This document shows positions 27,813 to 36,822 of a stretch of DNA of 64,000 nt, piece after piece. This DNA is from Verrucomicrobiota bacterium (GTDB taxonomy: Bacteria; Verrucomicrobiota; Verrucomicrobiia; Opitutales; Opitutaceae). Positions within the stretch are counted from its first letter, which is position 1. Every line of letters starts with the position of its first letter. Location of the stretch: contig JACRQG010000025.1 in assembly GCA_016222805.1 (NCBI GenBank), positions 1 through 64,000 on the forward strand, written 5' to 3'. Below the pieces are notes generated by a model. It searched no databases. It saw nothing but the letters and a program-made list of their open reading frames with translations, and was not told where the DNA came from. The position numbers were made by a program, and so were the translations under genes.

Positions 27813-29344
27813 GCGATGGGTGCGGCGCTGGCTCCGCCAGTGGCGGCGCGCAGAAGATCGGCCTCGCTCCATTCGGACCGCGGCCGGACGGCGGCGAGTT
27901 CGCCCCGGCACATCACCCCAATCGTGTCGCAGAGCCCGAGCAGTTCCGGCAGGTAGCTGCTCACCATCACGATCGCCTTTCCGGCCGAGGCGAGCTGGCC
28001 GATGAGCTCGTAGACCTGCGCCTTGCTCCCGACGTCGATGCCGCGGGTGGGTTCGTCAAGCAGGAGGATCCGCGCGGGATGCTCCAGCAGCCGGGCCAGC
28101 GCCACCTTCTGCTGGTTGCCGCCCGAAAGCTCCCCCGCCGCCTGGCCGGGCTCCCGGCACTTCACACGCAGTTCGTCGACCCAGCGTCGCGCAGCCTCCC
28201 GCTGGCGGGCGGCATCAATCCAGCCGAAGCGGCCGAACGTCCCCAGTTTGGTCAGGGTGAGGTTGTCCGTAATCGACTGCGACAGCATCAGCCCCTCCTC
28301 CTTGCGATCCTCGCTGAGGAAGCCGACCCCCTGGCGCCACCGTCCACGCGGATCCGCCTCCCGTTCCGGCGTTCCGCCCACCACGACGGAACCGGCTTCC
28401 GCCGCATCGAGCCCGAAGATCGCCCGGACCAACTCGGTCCGCCCCGCGCCGATGAGTCCCGCGAGGCCGAAGATCTCGCCCGCCCGCAGCTGCAGGGAAG
28501 CCGAGCGCAGACGCGGCCGCCGGGAGAGGTTTCGCACTTCGAGGACCAGCGCGCCGGCGGCGTGTTCGGTCCGGGGGTAGAGGTTTCGTACTTCGCGCCC
28601 GGTCATCAGCGTCACCAGACGGTCGATCGTGACCTCCGCCATCGCCCCGGTGCCGACGGTCTCGCCATCCTTGAGCACGGTGTAGCGATCGGCGATCCGC
28701 CGGCATTCCTCGAGGAAATGGCTGATGTAGATCACGCTCACGCCTTGCGCCCGCAGGCGCTGGATCACCGCAAACAGCCGCTCGGTGTCGGCGAGCGTGA
28801 GGCTGCTCGTCGGCTCATCCATGATGAGCACGCGGGGACGCGTGAGCAACGCGCGGGCAATCTCGATTACCTGCTGCTCGGCGATGCTGAAGCGGCCGGC
28901 GGGACGGTCGAGATCGAGGTCGGCATGGCCGAGCTGGGCCAGGGCCTCCCGCGCGCGCTCCCGCGAGGCACGGCGATCGATCCAGCCGCCCCGGGCGGAC
29001 TCGGCGCCGAGCAGGATGTTCTCCCCGGCAGGCAGGTGGAGCGCGAGATTCAGCTCCTGGTAGATCATCGCGACGCCCGTGCACCGCGCGTCGTGGGGAT
29101 CGGCCGGCGCATACGGTTGGCCGGAGAGTTCCATTGTTCCCGCATCCGCCGCGTGGGCGCCGCTGAGGATCTTCATCAGCGTGCTCTTGCCGGCGCCATT
29201 TTCCCCGATGAGGGCATGTACCTCGCCGGCGGCCACCTCGAGCGACACGCCGCGCAGGGCCTGCGTCCCGCCGAAGTCCTTCCGGATGCCCGCCAGGCGA
29301 AGGGCGGGCGGAGCGGACGAAAGCGTGAGGGAGGGCGTCGACAT
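27809..29344 (-). CDS. sugar ABC transporter ATP-binding protein (RbsA/MglA-like, two domains)
   Basis: A 511-residue double ATPase. The first half has Walker A GENGAGKST, Q-loop MIYQELN and Walker B LIMDEPTSSL. The second half has the degenerate Walker A GLIGAGRTEL typical of this class, then ELSGGNQQKVALAR and LLLDEPTRGID. It powers import of a sugar with the permease at 26850-27812 and the frameshifted binding protein at 29721-30697, all on the same strand in the usual order. Confidence 0.95.
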   Translation of the reverse strand: MSTPSLTLSSAPPALRLAGIRKDFGGTQALRGVSLEVAAGEVHALIGENGAGKSTLMKILSGAHAADAGTMELSGQPYAPADPHDARCTGVAMIYQELNLALHLPAGENILLGAESARGGWIDRRASRERAREALAQLGHADLDLDRPAGRFSIAEQQVIEIARALLTRPRVLIMDEPTSSLTLADTERLFAVIQRLRAQGVSVIYISHFLEECRRIADRYTVLKDGETVGTGAMAEVTIDRLVTLMTGREVRNLYPRTEHAAGALVLEVRNLSRRPRLRSASLQLRAGEIFGLAGLIGAGRTELVRAIFGLDAAEAGSVVVGGTPEREADPRGRWRQGVGFLSEDRKEEGLMLSQSITDNLTLTKLGTFGRFGWIDAARQREAARRWVDELRVKCREPGQAAGELSGGNQQKVALARLLEHPARILLLDEPTRGIDVGSKAQVYELIGQLASAGKAIVMVSSYLPELLGLCDTIGVMCRGELAAVRPRSEWSEADLLRAATGGASAAPIA

Positions 29345-29720
29345 GCTACGGGGTCCCTTTCTTAGCGAGGCAACGCCTCAGACCCTCTTAACCACGGATG
29401 AACACGAATGGACACGGATGGTCGGACTTCATCCGTGTTCATTGGTGTCCATCCGTGGTTTCCTGGTTGGGAAAACTCAACCTGTTCACCACGCGTATCG
29501 GGCTTCATGGACTTCAGAGTTGCTTGGGACGCCTTGAATCCATCCGCCGCCGGCTGGAGCGGCTGATTCCCCCGGCGACAGATGATGCGTGTGCTCCAAC
29601 CGAAACGCTCCGCCTCACACCTTTCCGCCTTCGCGAGAGCCTCGTCCGCAGGCATAGAAACCGGCTGGTTGGCTGTTGCCCTCGAGTGCAGAACCGCTCG
29701 CGACCGCGCTCCGCTCCGGG
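29345..29720. other. 376-bp intergenic region between sugar-binding-protein and ATPase genes
   Basis: No credible gene is seen here. The region holds the 71-bp inverted repeat at 29390-29460, described separately. It separates two genes that are normally adjacent in such operons, so it may contain a processing or attenuation site (inference). Confidence 0.6.
29390..29460. repeat. imperfect inverted repeat built from ACCACGGATG-type units
   Basis: The two 31-bp arms (29390-29420 and 29430-29460) are inverted copies with 3 mismatches around a 9-bp loop. Each arm is itself made of roughly 10-bp units related to ACCACGGATG, AACACGAATG and GACACGGATG. Repeats of this kind are scattered in many environmental bacterial genomes. 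The base composition is lower in GC than the surroundings. It lies between two genes of the sugar importer, where a strong RNA hairpin could change relative expression. Confidence 0.85.
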
Positions 29721-30697
29721 TTACTTCAGGTACTTGTCGAGCGGCGGCCGCACGATGTCGGCCAATTCCGGCGAGTCGAAATTTGCCTTGGTCACGTAGC
29801 CGACGCCGGTGTCGATCACCGCCGGCACCTTTTCGCCGCGCAGCGCGGCGACGATCGTCTTCACGCCCAGGTAGCCCATCTTCATCGGATTCTGGACCAC
29901 CATGCCGTCGATGTGCCCGGCCTTGAGGCCGGCATTGAGGGCTTCGCCGGAGTCAAAGGCCACGTACTTCACCTTGCCGGCCAGGCCGGCATCCCGCAGG
30001 GCGAGGAGCATGCCCACCGCGGAGGACTCGTTGCAGGCGAAGATCCCCTGGGTCTGGCGGCCGAAGCGATTGAGCAGGTTCTCCGCCGCGCGTTTGGCGG
30101 TATCGCGGGTGGACCCCGCATGTTGGTCCGTGGAGAGGAGTTTGATCCCGGGGAACTCGGACTTCATGACCTCGAGGAACCCTTCCTCGCGCTCCTCGGT
30201 GCTGGCGGAGCCGACCATCAGGCGGAGCATGATCACGTTGCCCTTCCCGCCGAGCAGCTTGCCCAGCTCGCGGGCGGCGATGCGGCCGCCCTGCCGGTTG
30301 TCGGTCGCCACGTAGCTGACCGGGGCCTTGGATTCGATCGCGGAGTCGACCACCACGACGGGGATCCTTCCGCGCACGGCGGTTTCGACCGGAGCCACCA
30401 GACCGCGCCGGTCCAGCGGAGCCAGGACGATACCGTGCACGCGCTGGCCGATGAAGTTCTCCACCACCTGCACCTGCTGCTCCCGGTCATCCTCCCGCAG
30501 CGGGCCCTTCCAGATGATCTGCACGTTGATTCCCTGGGCCTTCAATTCGCCTTCGGCCTTCTTCGCCCCGGCGTGGATCGACTTCCAGAACTCGTGCGTG
30601 GTCCCCTTGGGGATACGGCGATCTTGTAGGCGTCGGCCGCGACGGCGCCGACCGGCGCAACCAGGGCAAACGCGAGCAGCGCGAGGAGTCTCTTCAT
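29721..30697 (-). CDS. periplasmic sugar-binding protein of the ABC importer (frameshifted near the N-terminus)
   Basis: The mature protein resembles RbsB-type binding proteins (PKGTTHEFWKSIHAG, VVVVDSAIESK, FACNESSAVGM, and ending PPLDKYLK). The natural start is the ATG at 30697, which encodes a clear signal peptide (MKRLLALLAFALVAP) and then YKIAV. The two parts are in different frames: one base appears to be missing between 30614 and 30615, where GCC-GTN-ATC-CCC would be expected. With that base restored the protein is about 325 residues, normal for the family. As written it is either a pseudogene or a sequencing error. Without repair only a cytoplasmic product could be made from a start in the second frame. 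Confidence 0.8.
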
Positions 30698-30716
30698 GGG
30701 GAAACGGAGTGACAGC

Positions 30717-30732
30717 GCCCCGACGTCGGGGC
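30717..30732. promoter_or_regulatory. perfect 16-bp palindrome upstream of the sugar-binding-protein gene
   Basis: GCCCCGACGTCGGGGC is a perfect inverted repeat 20 bp upstream of the ATG at 30697. Its size and place fit an operator for a dimeric repressor, or an early hairpin in the transcript. No regulator gene for it is visible in the window, so the role is inference. Confidence 0.4.
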
Positions 30733-30992
30733 CGCGCAGTTAGCCAAACCCGCGCTCCGCTTGGCGAGCGAATAGTGGGGCCGCCGCGCCGAGGACTGAG
30801 TGTGCCGGTTGGTGGCATTCGTTGGTGCCGCGGTGCGGAGTCCGCGCCCTGCCTAGACCGACCCTCGTTCCTGGCAGGGAGGCAAGTCCCTTCGCCGCCG
30901 CAGAAACCAGCCCAACGGCCACGCCATTCAACCGCGGCGGCCTGCTCCGCCGGGGCGGCCGCGCGACTCAGCTTCTCCGACGACCGGGGGCC

Positions 30993-32531
30993 TCAGTGCC
31001 CCTTGTTCAGCGACACGTCCGAGAGGTTTTCGGCCTTGCTGAGCTTGGGCCAGAGGTAGCCATAGGCCGCGACACCCGCAAAGCACACGAGCGGCATCAG
31101 GAAGCTGGCCGACATGTTGTAGAGGTCGCCCAGCCGGCCCATGATCTTGGGCATGAGCGCGCCGCCGGTGATCGACATGACGATGAACGCCGACGCCTTC
31201 TTCCGGGAATCCGGTCCGAGGCCGAAGATCCCCAGGGCGAAGATCGTCGGGAACATGATCGACATGAAGAAGAAGGTGCCGAACACCGCGAGCACCGACA
31301 GCCAGCCGATCTTCGCCATCACGATTCCGCACAGCAGGAAGTTGATCAGGGCGTAGGTGCCGAGCGCGCGGTGGGCCGACGTCTTCCGCAGGATCGCCGC
31401 CCCGATCACCCGGCCGATGAAGAAGAGGAAGAAGCCGACACTCAGCATCCGGCTCGCGCCGCGATCATTCAGGTGCCAGACGCCGTTGGTCTGTTCAAAG
31501 CCGTCCTGCAGGTACCAACTGAGCACGCCTCCGCTGCGGGTGCTCTCGGAGATCGCCGGCAGCTCCGAGATCATGTAGTTGATGAAGAAGCTGAAGATGC
31601 CCGCCTGGGCCGCGACGTAGAGGAACTGCGACAGCGCGGCCCCCGAGAAATGCGGATGCGCCCAGATGTGGTGGGTGGAGAGCCCGCGGGAATACTTCCA
31701 CAAGATCACCGCGACCACCGCCAGGGGGACGAGGAATGCCCAACCCGGCACCGCGACCTCCATCACATAGGCCAGAATCGCATACACCGAGAAGGTGATG
31801 ACCCCCGCGCCCGCCAGCATGAGCACGTAGGCGAGGTTCTGGTGATGCGACTTGTCCGCCGTCGCGGCCGGGCCGCGCTCATCGGTGTGGTAGTCATCCT
31901 GCGTCGCGATCTCGGGCAGCTTCGCCCGCCAGAACAGGACGATCAACACGAGGACGAAAAGGGCGATGAAAAGGTACGGGATGTAGAGGGTCTTGCTGGC
32001 CGCCTCCGCGCCGCCGGTGGTGGCGTAGAAGAAGTAGGAGGCGATGTAGGGTCCGGCGATCCAGCCGAAGCCGTTGAATGACTGCGCGAGGTTGATGCGG
32101 AACGCGGCGTACTCCTTCGAGCCCAGGACCGTGGTGTAAGGGTTCGCCACGGTTTCCAGCACGGTGAGCCCCATCGCCACGGCGCACACCCCCACGAGAA
32201 ACGCCCAGAATTGGGCGATGCCCGTGGCCGGCACGAACCAGAAGCAGCCGAGCGAAACCAGGAACAGCCCGAAGATGATCCCGCCCTTGTAGCCGATCTT
32301 CCGCGTGATCAACCCCGCGGGCAGCGCCATGAGCGTATAGCCGAAATAGTGCGCGAACTGCACCCAGGCCGACTGCGCCTTGCTCAGGTGCAGCAGATCC
32401 TGGAAATGCTTGTCCATCGTGTCGATCAGGCTGTTGAGCACGGCCCACAGCAGGAAGAGCGTCGCAACCAGGAAGAACGTCGCCGTGTGGTTCTGACCAT
32501 CGGCGGTTTTGAAGTAGTTTTTTTGCGACAT
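30993..32531 (-). CDS. fucP: FucP-type sugar:proton symporter (MFS)
   Basis: A 512-residue transporter of the major facilitator superfamily with about 12 hydrophobic segments. It has features of the L-fucose permease group: an N-terminal segment LFLLWAVLNSLIDTM, the ITRKIGYKGG loop, and VLETVANPYTTVLG. Members import L-fucose, glucose or related sugars with protons. A longer than usual hydrophilic stretch around residues 205-235 follows the sixth segment. It is upstream of the sugar ABC genes on the same strand, 295 bp away, which suggests but does not prove a shared catabolic locus. Confidence 0.88.
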   Translation of the reverse strand: MSQKNYFKTADGQNHTATFFLVATLFLLWAVLNSLIDTMDKHFQDLLHLSKAQSAWVQFAHYFGYTLMALPAGLITRKIGYKGGIIFGLFLVSLGCFWFVPATGIAQFWAFLVGVCAVAMGLTVLETVANPYTTVLGSKEYAAFRINLAQSFNGFGWIAGPYIASYFFYATTGGAEAASKTLYIPYLFIALFVLVLIVLFWRAKLPEIATQDDYHTDERGPAATADKSHHQNLAYVLMLAGAGVITFSVYAILAYVMEVAVPGWAFLVPLAVVAVILWKYSRGLSTHHIWAHPHFSGAALSQFLYVAAQAGIFSFFINYMISELPAISESTRSGGVLSWYLQDGFEQTNGVWHLNDRGASRMLSVGFFLFFIGRVIGAAILRKTSAHRALGTYALINFLLCGIVMAKIGWLSVLAVFGTFFFMSIMFPTIFALGIFGLGPDSRKKASAFIVMSITGGALMPKIMGRLGDLYNMSASFLMPLVCFAGVAAYGYLWPKLSKAENLSDVSLNKGH

Positions 32532-32859
32532 GTCTCGGCTGGCTGGGGATTGGCTGACGCAGGGGATGGATTCGCGGGCATTCTACGCACCGCGCCGACG
32601 CGATGGGAATGGATAATCATGGATTAGGCATGACAAAAATCGTCCACCCTTCGTCCCCTCGCCTCCCCGACGATCTCCTTCGGGCGATTCCGCGACGTTC
32701 TTCGTTGCGGCACCTCGGGAGGGGGGCCCTCACTCCCTCCTCCCTTTCCCTCCCCCCCAACGCGGCGATCCACCAGCCAGCTCCCTTGGTGGCGGCCTCG
32801 TGCCGCGTTGGAAAAAGCCGGGCTGGCCCCGCGGCCCCCGGGTCGTTTTCGTCGACGCC

Positions 32860-33648
32860 GTGCTTTTCTGGCTGAAGAAGTTCGTCTCGTTCTGGCTGAT
32901 GCCGCTGCCGGCCTGCCTGGCGATCCTGGTGGTTTCGCTGCTGCTCCTGCAGTCGAAACGTCTGGCCCGGCTCGGACGCGCGCTCGCCGCCACGGCCGTC
33001 GTCGTGCTGGCGTTGCTGAGCAACAGTTTCATCAGCAAGTGGCTGATGCGGCCGCTGGAGACGCGCTATCCGTCCATTCCGGAACTGCCGGCGGGCGCAC
33101 CGGTGCCGCCGGCCCTGGCCGCGTGCCGGTACGTGGTGGTGCTGGGCTCCGGCAACGGTCACAACCCTGGCACGGCCGCCGTCAACCTGCTCGGACCCTC
33201 GGCGCTTTCCCGCCTGACCGAAGCCGTGCGGGTATTGCGGGCCCTGCCCGACGCCCGGCTCATTGTCAGCGGTCCGGGCGATCGGGACAAACCCTCGCAC
33301 GCGCGCGTTCTCAGCCAGGCAGCCCAGTCATTGGGCATCGACGCCGCCCGCATCCTGCAAGTCGAGTCCGCCCGCGACACCGAGGAGGAGGCGCACGCCG
33401 TCGTGAAGCTGGCCGGAGGCGCGCCGCTCGCCGTCGTGACCTCGGCCTGGCACCTCCCCCGCGCCGTGGCGCTCTTCCGCCACGCGGGGGTCACCGTGGT
33501 GCCGTGTCCGGCGGACTTTCGCGCCCATCCGGGGGATCAACTCTCCATCGACGACTTCCTGTTCGACGCCGAGTCCCTCGTGCGCAGCACCTACGCCCTC
33601 CGCGAGCGCATCGGCTACACCTGGATCTGGCTGCGCGGACTTACCTGA
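32860..33648 (+). CDS. YdcF/ElyC-like (DUF218) envelope protein
   Basis: A 262-residue protein with two hydrophobic segments near the N-terminus (about 10-30 and 40-58) and a DUF218 domain: YVVVLGSGNGHN, LIVSGPGD, VESARDTEEEA and TSAWHLPRAVALF. The E. coli homologue ElyC is linked to cell-wall and lipid-carrier metabolism. The exact reaction of this family is not settled. The GTG at 32860 begins right before the first membrane segment. A GTG at 32800 would add 20 unconserved residues. It is divergent from fucP and 79 bp upstream of the phosphate operon. Confidence 0.83.
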   Translation: MLFWLKKFVSFWLMPLPACLAILVVSLLLLQSKRLARLGRALAATAVVVLALLSNSFISKWLMRPLETRYPSIPELPAGAPVPPALAACRYVVVLGSGNGHNPGTAAVNLLGPSALSRLTEAVRVLRALPDARLIVSGPGDRDKPSHARVLSQAAQSLGIDAARILQVESARDTEEEAHAVVKLAGGAPLAVVTSAWHLPRAVALFRHAGVTVVPCPADFRAHPGDQLSIDDFLFDAESLVRSTYALRERIGYTWIWLRGLT

Positions 33649-33727
33649 CGTGCCGGAAACAATTCTGCCGGCTGCGCAGGGTTTTGGCTTGTCGCCCGGC
33701 GGCTTCGCCACACGAAGATAAGCTGCC

Positions 33728-34819
33728 ATGTCCTCCCTCCTTGACGCCTCCCTCCAGCGGGACATCGACCGCATTCGCACCAAGGTGATGGAAATGGGCA
33801 AGCTGGCGGTCGGGGCGCTGAACGACTGCCTCAAGGCCGTGACCGAAGTGGACCGGGAACTCGCGTACGCGGTGATCCTCCGGGACCAATACGTCGATGA
33901 GAAGGAGAAGGAGATCGACCGCCTCTGTCTGGAGTTTCTGGTGCGCCAGCAACCGGTGGCCCAATCCCTGCGCCTGGCCTACTGTGCGCTCCGCATCAAC
34001 CTCGAGTTGGAGAGAGTCGGGGACTACGCCGAGAGCATCGCGCGACAGCTGCTGAAGCTGAAGGAAATGCCGGCCTCCTTTCCCAAGGACGAATTTACGC
34101 AGCTGGCGCAGCACGCCATCGCCATGCTGGACGATGCGACCAAGGCATTTGTGGGCCAGGATGCAGAACTGGCGCGCAAGACCATCGAACTCGAGGACGG
34201 AGTCGATCTGCGCAAGAGCGCCCTCATCAAAAACCTCGTCCACTTGTTCCGGGAAGGACGGCTGCCGTTCGAGGCCCTGGATCCGCTCACGATGATGGTG
34301 CGCCGGTACGAGCGGGTCGCCGATCAGGCCCGCAACATCTGCACCGAGGTCCTGTACCTCTGTACCGGAGAATACGCCAAGCACCCGGGGTCAGAGGTGT
34401 TCCGGGTGCTGTTCATCGACGAACACGATGACTGCCTGACCAAGATCTCCGAAGCCGTGGCGAATGCGCTCGGCCAATCGAAGTTCATCTTCACCAGTGC
34501 CGGTCTCGATCCCCGGCCCGTCGGCAAGGAGACCCTTCGCTTCCTCGAAAGCAAGGGACTCGACCCGTCCTACCTGGTTTCCCGCGCGCTGCACCAGGTC
34601 CCCAATCTCGACCACTACCATTTGATCATCGCCCTGTCGCCGGAGGTGAAAAAGCGGTTTCCCCGGCGGCCGCGCAAGGGCGTATACCTCGATTGGAGCA
34701 TCGAGAACCCAGCCAGAGCCTCCGGCAGCCCGGAGGAGGTTCACGCCGCCTTCGACCGCGCGTACCGCCAGATTTCCGAAAGCGTCAACCAGTTCGTCCA
34801 GGCCGTTCTCAAGAGCTAG
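33728..34819 (+). CDS. phoU: PhoU fused to a degenerate low-molecular-weight phosphatase domain
   Basis: A 363-residue protein. Residues 1-215 are a complete PhoU with both helical repeats and metal-binding motifs (ELERVGDYAES near 93-102, YERVADQARNI near 194-204). Residues 225-363 resemble low-molecular-weight tyrosine phosphatase/arsenate reductase: VLFI loop, SAGLDPRPVG, YHLIIALSPEVKKRF and LDWSIENP. In the catalytic P-loop the nucleophilic Cys is Asp231 and the Arg is Leu237, so it should be inactive and may only bind a ligand or partner. PhoU normally links Pst activity to the PhoR kinase. It is the first gene of the first Pst operon, 14 bp before pstS. Confidence 0.85.
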   Translation: MSSLLDASLQRDIDRIRTKVMEMGKLAVGALNDCLKAVTEVDRELAYAVILRDQYVDEKEKEIDRLCLEFLVRQQPVAQSLRLAYCALRINLELERVGDYAESIARQLLKLKEMPASFPKDEFTQLAQHAIAMLDDATKAFVGQDAELARKTIELEDGVDLRKSALIKNLVHLFREGRLPFEALDPLTMMVRRYERVADQARNICTEVLYLCTGEYAKHPGSEVFRVLFIDEHDDCLTKISEAVANALGQSKFIFTSAGLDPRPVGKETLRFLESKGLDPSYLVSRALHQVPNLDHYHLIIALSPEVKKRFPRRPRKGVYLDWSIENPARASGSPEEVHAAFDRAYRQISESVNQFVQAVLKS

Positions 34820-34833
34820 TTCCTTCCTCCCTC

Positions 34834-35754
34834 ATGTTTGCCTACTCCCGCCCCCTTCCTTTCGCCGCCTCGTTGGTGGCACTAGCCATTGCGGTAGGCG
34901 TGTCCGGCTGCAAGCCACGCTCCGAATCCGCCTCCACCGCAGGGGCCAGGACCACGATTCAGAACAAGGGCTCCGACACGATGGTCAACGTCGCCCAGGT
35001 CTGGGCCGAGGAATACAAAAAGACCCATCCCCAGGTCGACGTCGAGGTCTCCGGCGGCGGCTCCGGGGTCGGCCTGGCGGCACTGATCAAAGGAACCATC
35101 GACCTGGCCAACGCCAGTCGCGACATGAAGGCGGAGGAAAAGGCCCACGCGAAAAAGAACACCGGCAAGGAGCCGCGCGAATTTGTCGTCGGCTATGACG
35201 CCCTCGCGGTCTACGTGCACAAGGACAACCCGCTCACCGAAATCACGCACGAGCAACTGCGCGAGATCTTCGCGGAAGGGGGCAAGGTCACCCGGTGGTC
35301 CGAACTCGGGGTCAAGCTGCCAGCCGGCCAGGATCAAATCGTGCGGATCAGCCGGCAGTCGAGCTCGGGTACCTACGAGTTCTTCCGGGAGCACGTCCTG
35401 AACAAGCGGGACTTCAAACTGGGTTCGCGCGACATGAATGGTTCGAAGGAAGTCGTGGAACTTGTCGCCTCGACCCCGTCGGCGATAGGATACAGCGGCC
35501 TCGGCTACAACGAACCCGGAAAGGTGAAGATGCTGAAAGTGGCGGTCGCCGCCGGACGGCCGGCGGTGGCCCCGAGCGTGGCCACGACCCTGAGCAAGGA
35601 GTACCCGATCGCGCGGCCGCTCCTCCTCTACACCCTCGGTGAGCCCACGGGAGAGCTGAAAGCCTATGTCAGTTGGATCATGTCGGACGCGGGACAGAAG
35701 ATCGTCGAACGCAGCGGTTATGTTCCGCTTTCGCACGCCGCAGACCGCAAGTAA
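34834..35754 (+). CDS. pstS: phosphate-binding lipoprotein PstS (operon 1)
   Basis: A 306-residue protein with a lipoprotein signal ending GVSGC, so it should be anchored by a lipidated Cys. It has the PstS fold landmarks: NKGSDTMVNVAQ, VSGGGSGVGLAAL, DLANASRDMK and the phosphate-loop segment RQSSSGTYEFF. It delivers phosphate to PstC/PstA. The start is the ATG at 34834, preceded by a CU-rich tract and no clear ribosome site. It is not a close copy of the second PstS at 47350-48156. Confidence 0.93.
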   Translation: MFAYSRPLPFAASLVALAIAVGVSGCKPRSESASTAGARTTIQNKGSDTMVNVAQVWAEEYKKTHPQVDVEVSGGGSGVGLAALIKGTIDLANASRDMKAEEKAHAKKNTGKEPREFVVGYDALAVYVHKDNPLTEITHEQLREIFAEGGKVTRWSELGVKLPAGQDQIVRISRQSSSGTYEFFREHVLNKRDFKLGSRDMNGSKEVVELVASTPSAIGYSGLGYNEPGKVKMLKVAVAAGRPAVAPSVATTLSKEYPIARPLLLYTLGEPTGELKAYVSWIMSDAGQKIVERSGYVPLSHAADRK

Positions 35755-35874
35755 GGGGATCGGCTTCCGTCGCATGTCCCAGCCGCCGCCCCCAGAGGCC
35801 TCCTGGCACGCCGGTCCGCCCCGGCGGACTCTCCCGCTCGCGTCGCCGTCCCTGGTTGGTCTCCGGCCCCCCCG

Positions 35875-36822
35875 ATGAGCCCTGCCCCCGCCCCAGACGA
35901 TTCTCCCGCCGTGATGGCGGTCCGCGCGGCGCGCCGCCCGCTCTGGGCGCGCCTGGGTGAAAAGTCGATCGAAGGGATGGTGTACGTCTCGGGCATCAGC
36001 GCCATCATCTTCGTCCTCGGGATTTTCGTCTTTGTCTTGAAGGAGGCGCTGCCCGTGCTGGGACACGAGGATTTCAGCCTTTCGCGGTTTCTTTTCAGCA
36101 CGGAATGGTATCCGACCTCGGAGGCCAGCAAGCGCTACGGCGTGCTGGCGATGATCGCCGGCACCTTCAGTGTCACGCTCCTGGCCATGGTGATCGCCGT
36201 GCCCTTCGGGCTCGGTGCGGCGATCTACCTCTCCGAGTTCTGCGGACAGAAAACCCGGGAGACGCTCAAAATCATCATCGAATTCCTCGCCGCGGTCCCG
36301 AGCGTGGTCTGGGGCTTCATCGGCCTGACCGTGATGAGCAAGCTGATCGTCCAGTTCACCGGGGCTCCGGTCGGGGTCAACGTGCTCAACGGTGGCATCG
36401 TCCTGGCGCTGATGAGCGTGCCCATCATCGTCTCGATCGGGGAGGACGCGCTCAAGGCGGTGCCCGATTCCTATCGCGAGGCGGCCATCGCCCTGGGGGT
36501 CACCCGCTGGCAGTTGATCTGGCGGGTGCTCCTGCCGGCGGCGAAAAACGGCCTGCTGGCGGCGGTGCTGCTCGGCGTCGGCCGGGGCGTGGGGGAGACC
36601 ATGGCCGTCCTGATGGCGACGGGCCATGCCGTGCATGTCCCGCAGAGCGTGCTCGATTCGGTCCGCACCCTTACCGCCAACATCGCCGCGGAACTGGGTG
36701 AGGCCTCCGCCGGTTCGGAACACTATCGCGTGCTGTTTCTGACCGGCGTCCTGCTGTTCACGCTCACGTTTGCCGTCAACCTCGCCGCGGACGCCATCGT
36801 ACGCGGCATCCGCCGGAAATGA
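35875..36822 (+). CDS. pstC: phosphate ABC permease PstC (operon 1)
   Basis: A 315-residue membrane protein of normal PstC length. It has about six hydrophobic segments and the family motifs FLAAVPSVVWGFIGL and the coupling segment AAIALGVTRWQLIWRVLLPA. It forms the channel with PstA. It starts 120 bp after pstS, and no gene is seen in that gap. The stop overlaps the pstA start by 4 bp. Compare PstC of the second operon, which carries a large insertion. Confidence 0.95.
   Translation: MSPAPAPDDSPAVMAVRAARRPLWARLGEKSIEGMVYVSGISAIIFVLGIFVFVLKEALPVLGHEDFSLSRFLFSTEWYPTSEASKRYGVLAMIAGTFSVTLLAMVIAVPFGLGAAIYLSEFCGQKTRETLKIIIEFLAAVPSVVWGFIGLTVMSKLIVQFTGAPVGVNVLNGGIVLALMSVPIIVSIGEDALKAVPDSYREAAIALGVTRWQLIWRVLLPAAKNGLLAAVLLGVGRGVGETMAVLMATGHAVHVPQSVLDSVRTLTANIAAELGEASAGSEHYRVLFLTGVLLFTLTFAVNLAADAIVRGIRRK

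Noticed and set aside
29362-29655. 97-residue frame across the inverted repeat (minus strand)
   Set aside because: It reads through the repeat units and has no family resemblance. It is typical of spurious frames generated by such repeats.
33649-33727. Search for a PHO box upstream of the first Pst operon
   Set aside because: No pair of CTGTCAT-like heptamers with 11-bp spacing is visible on either strand.
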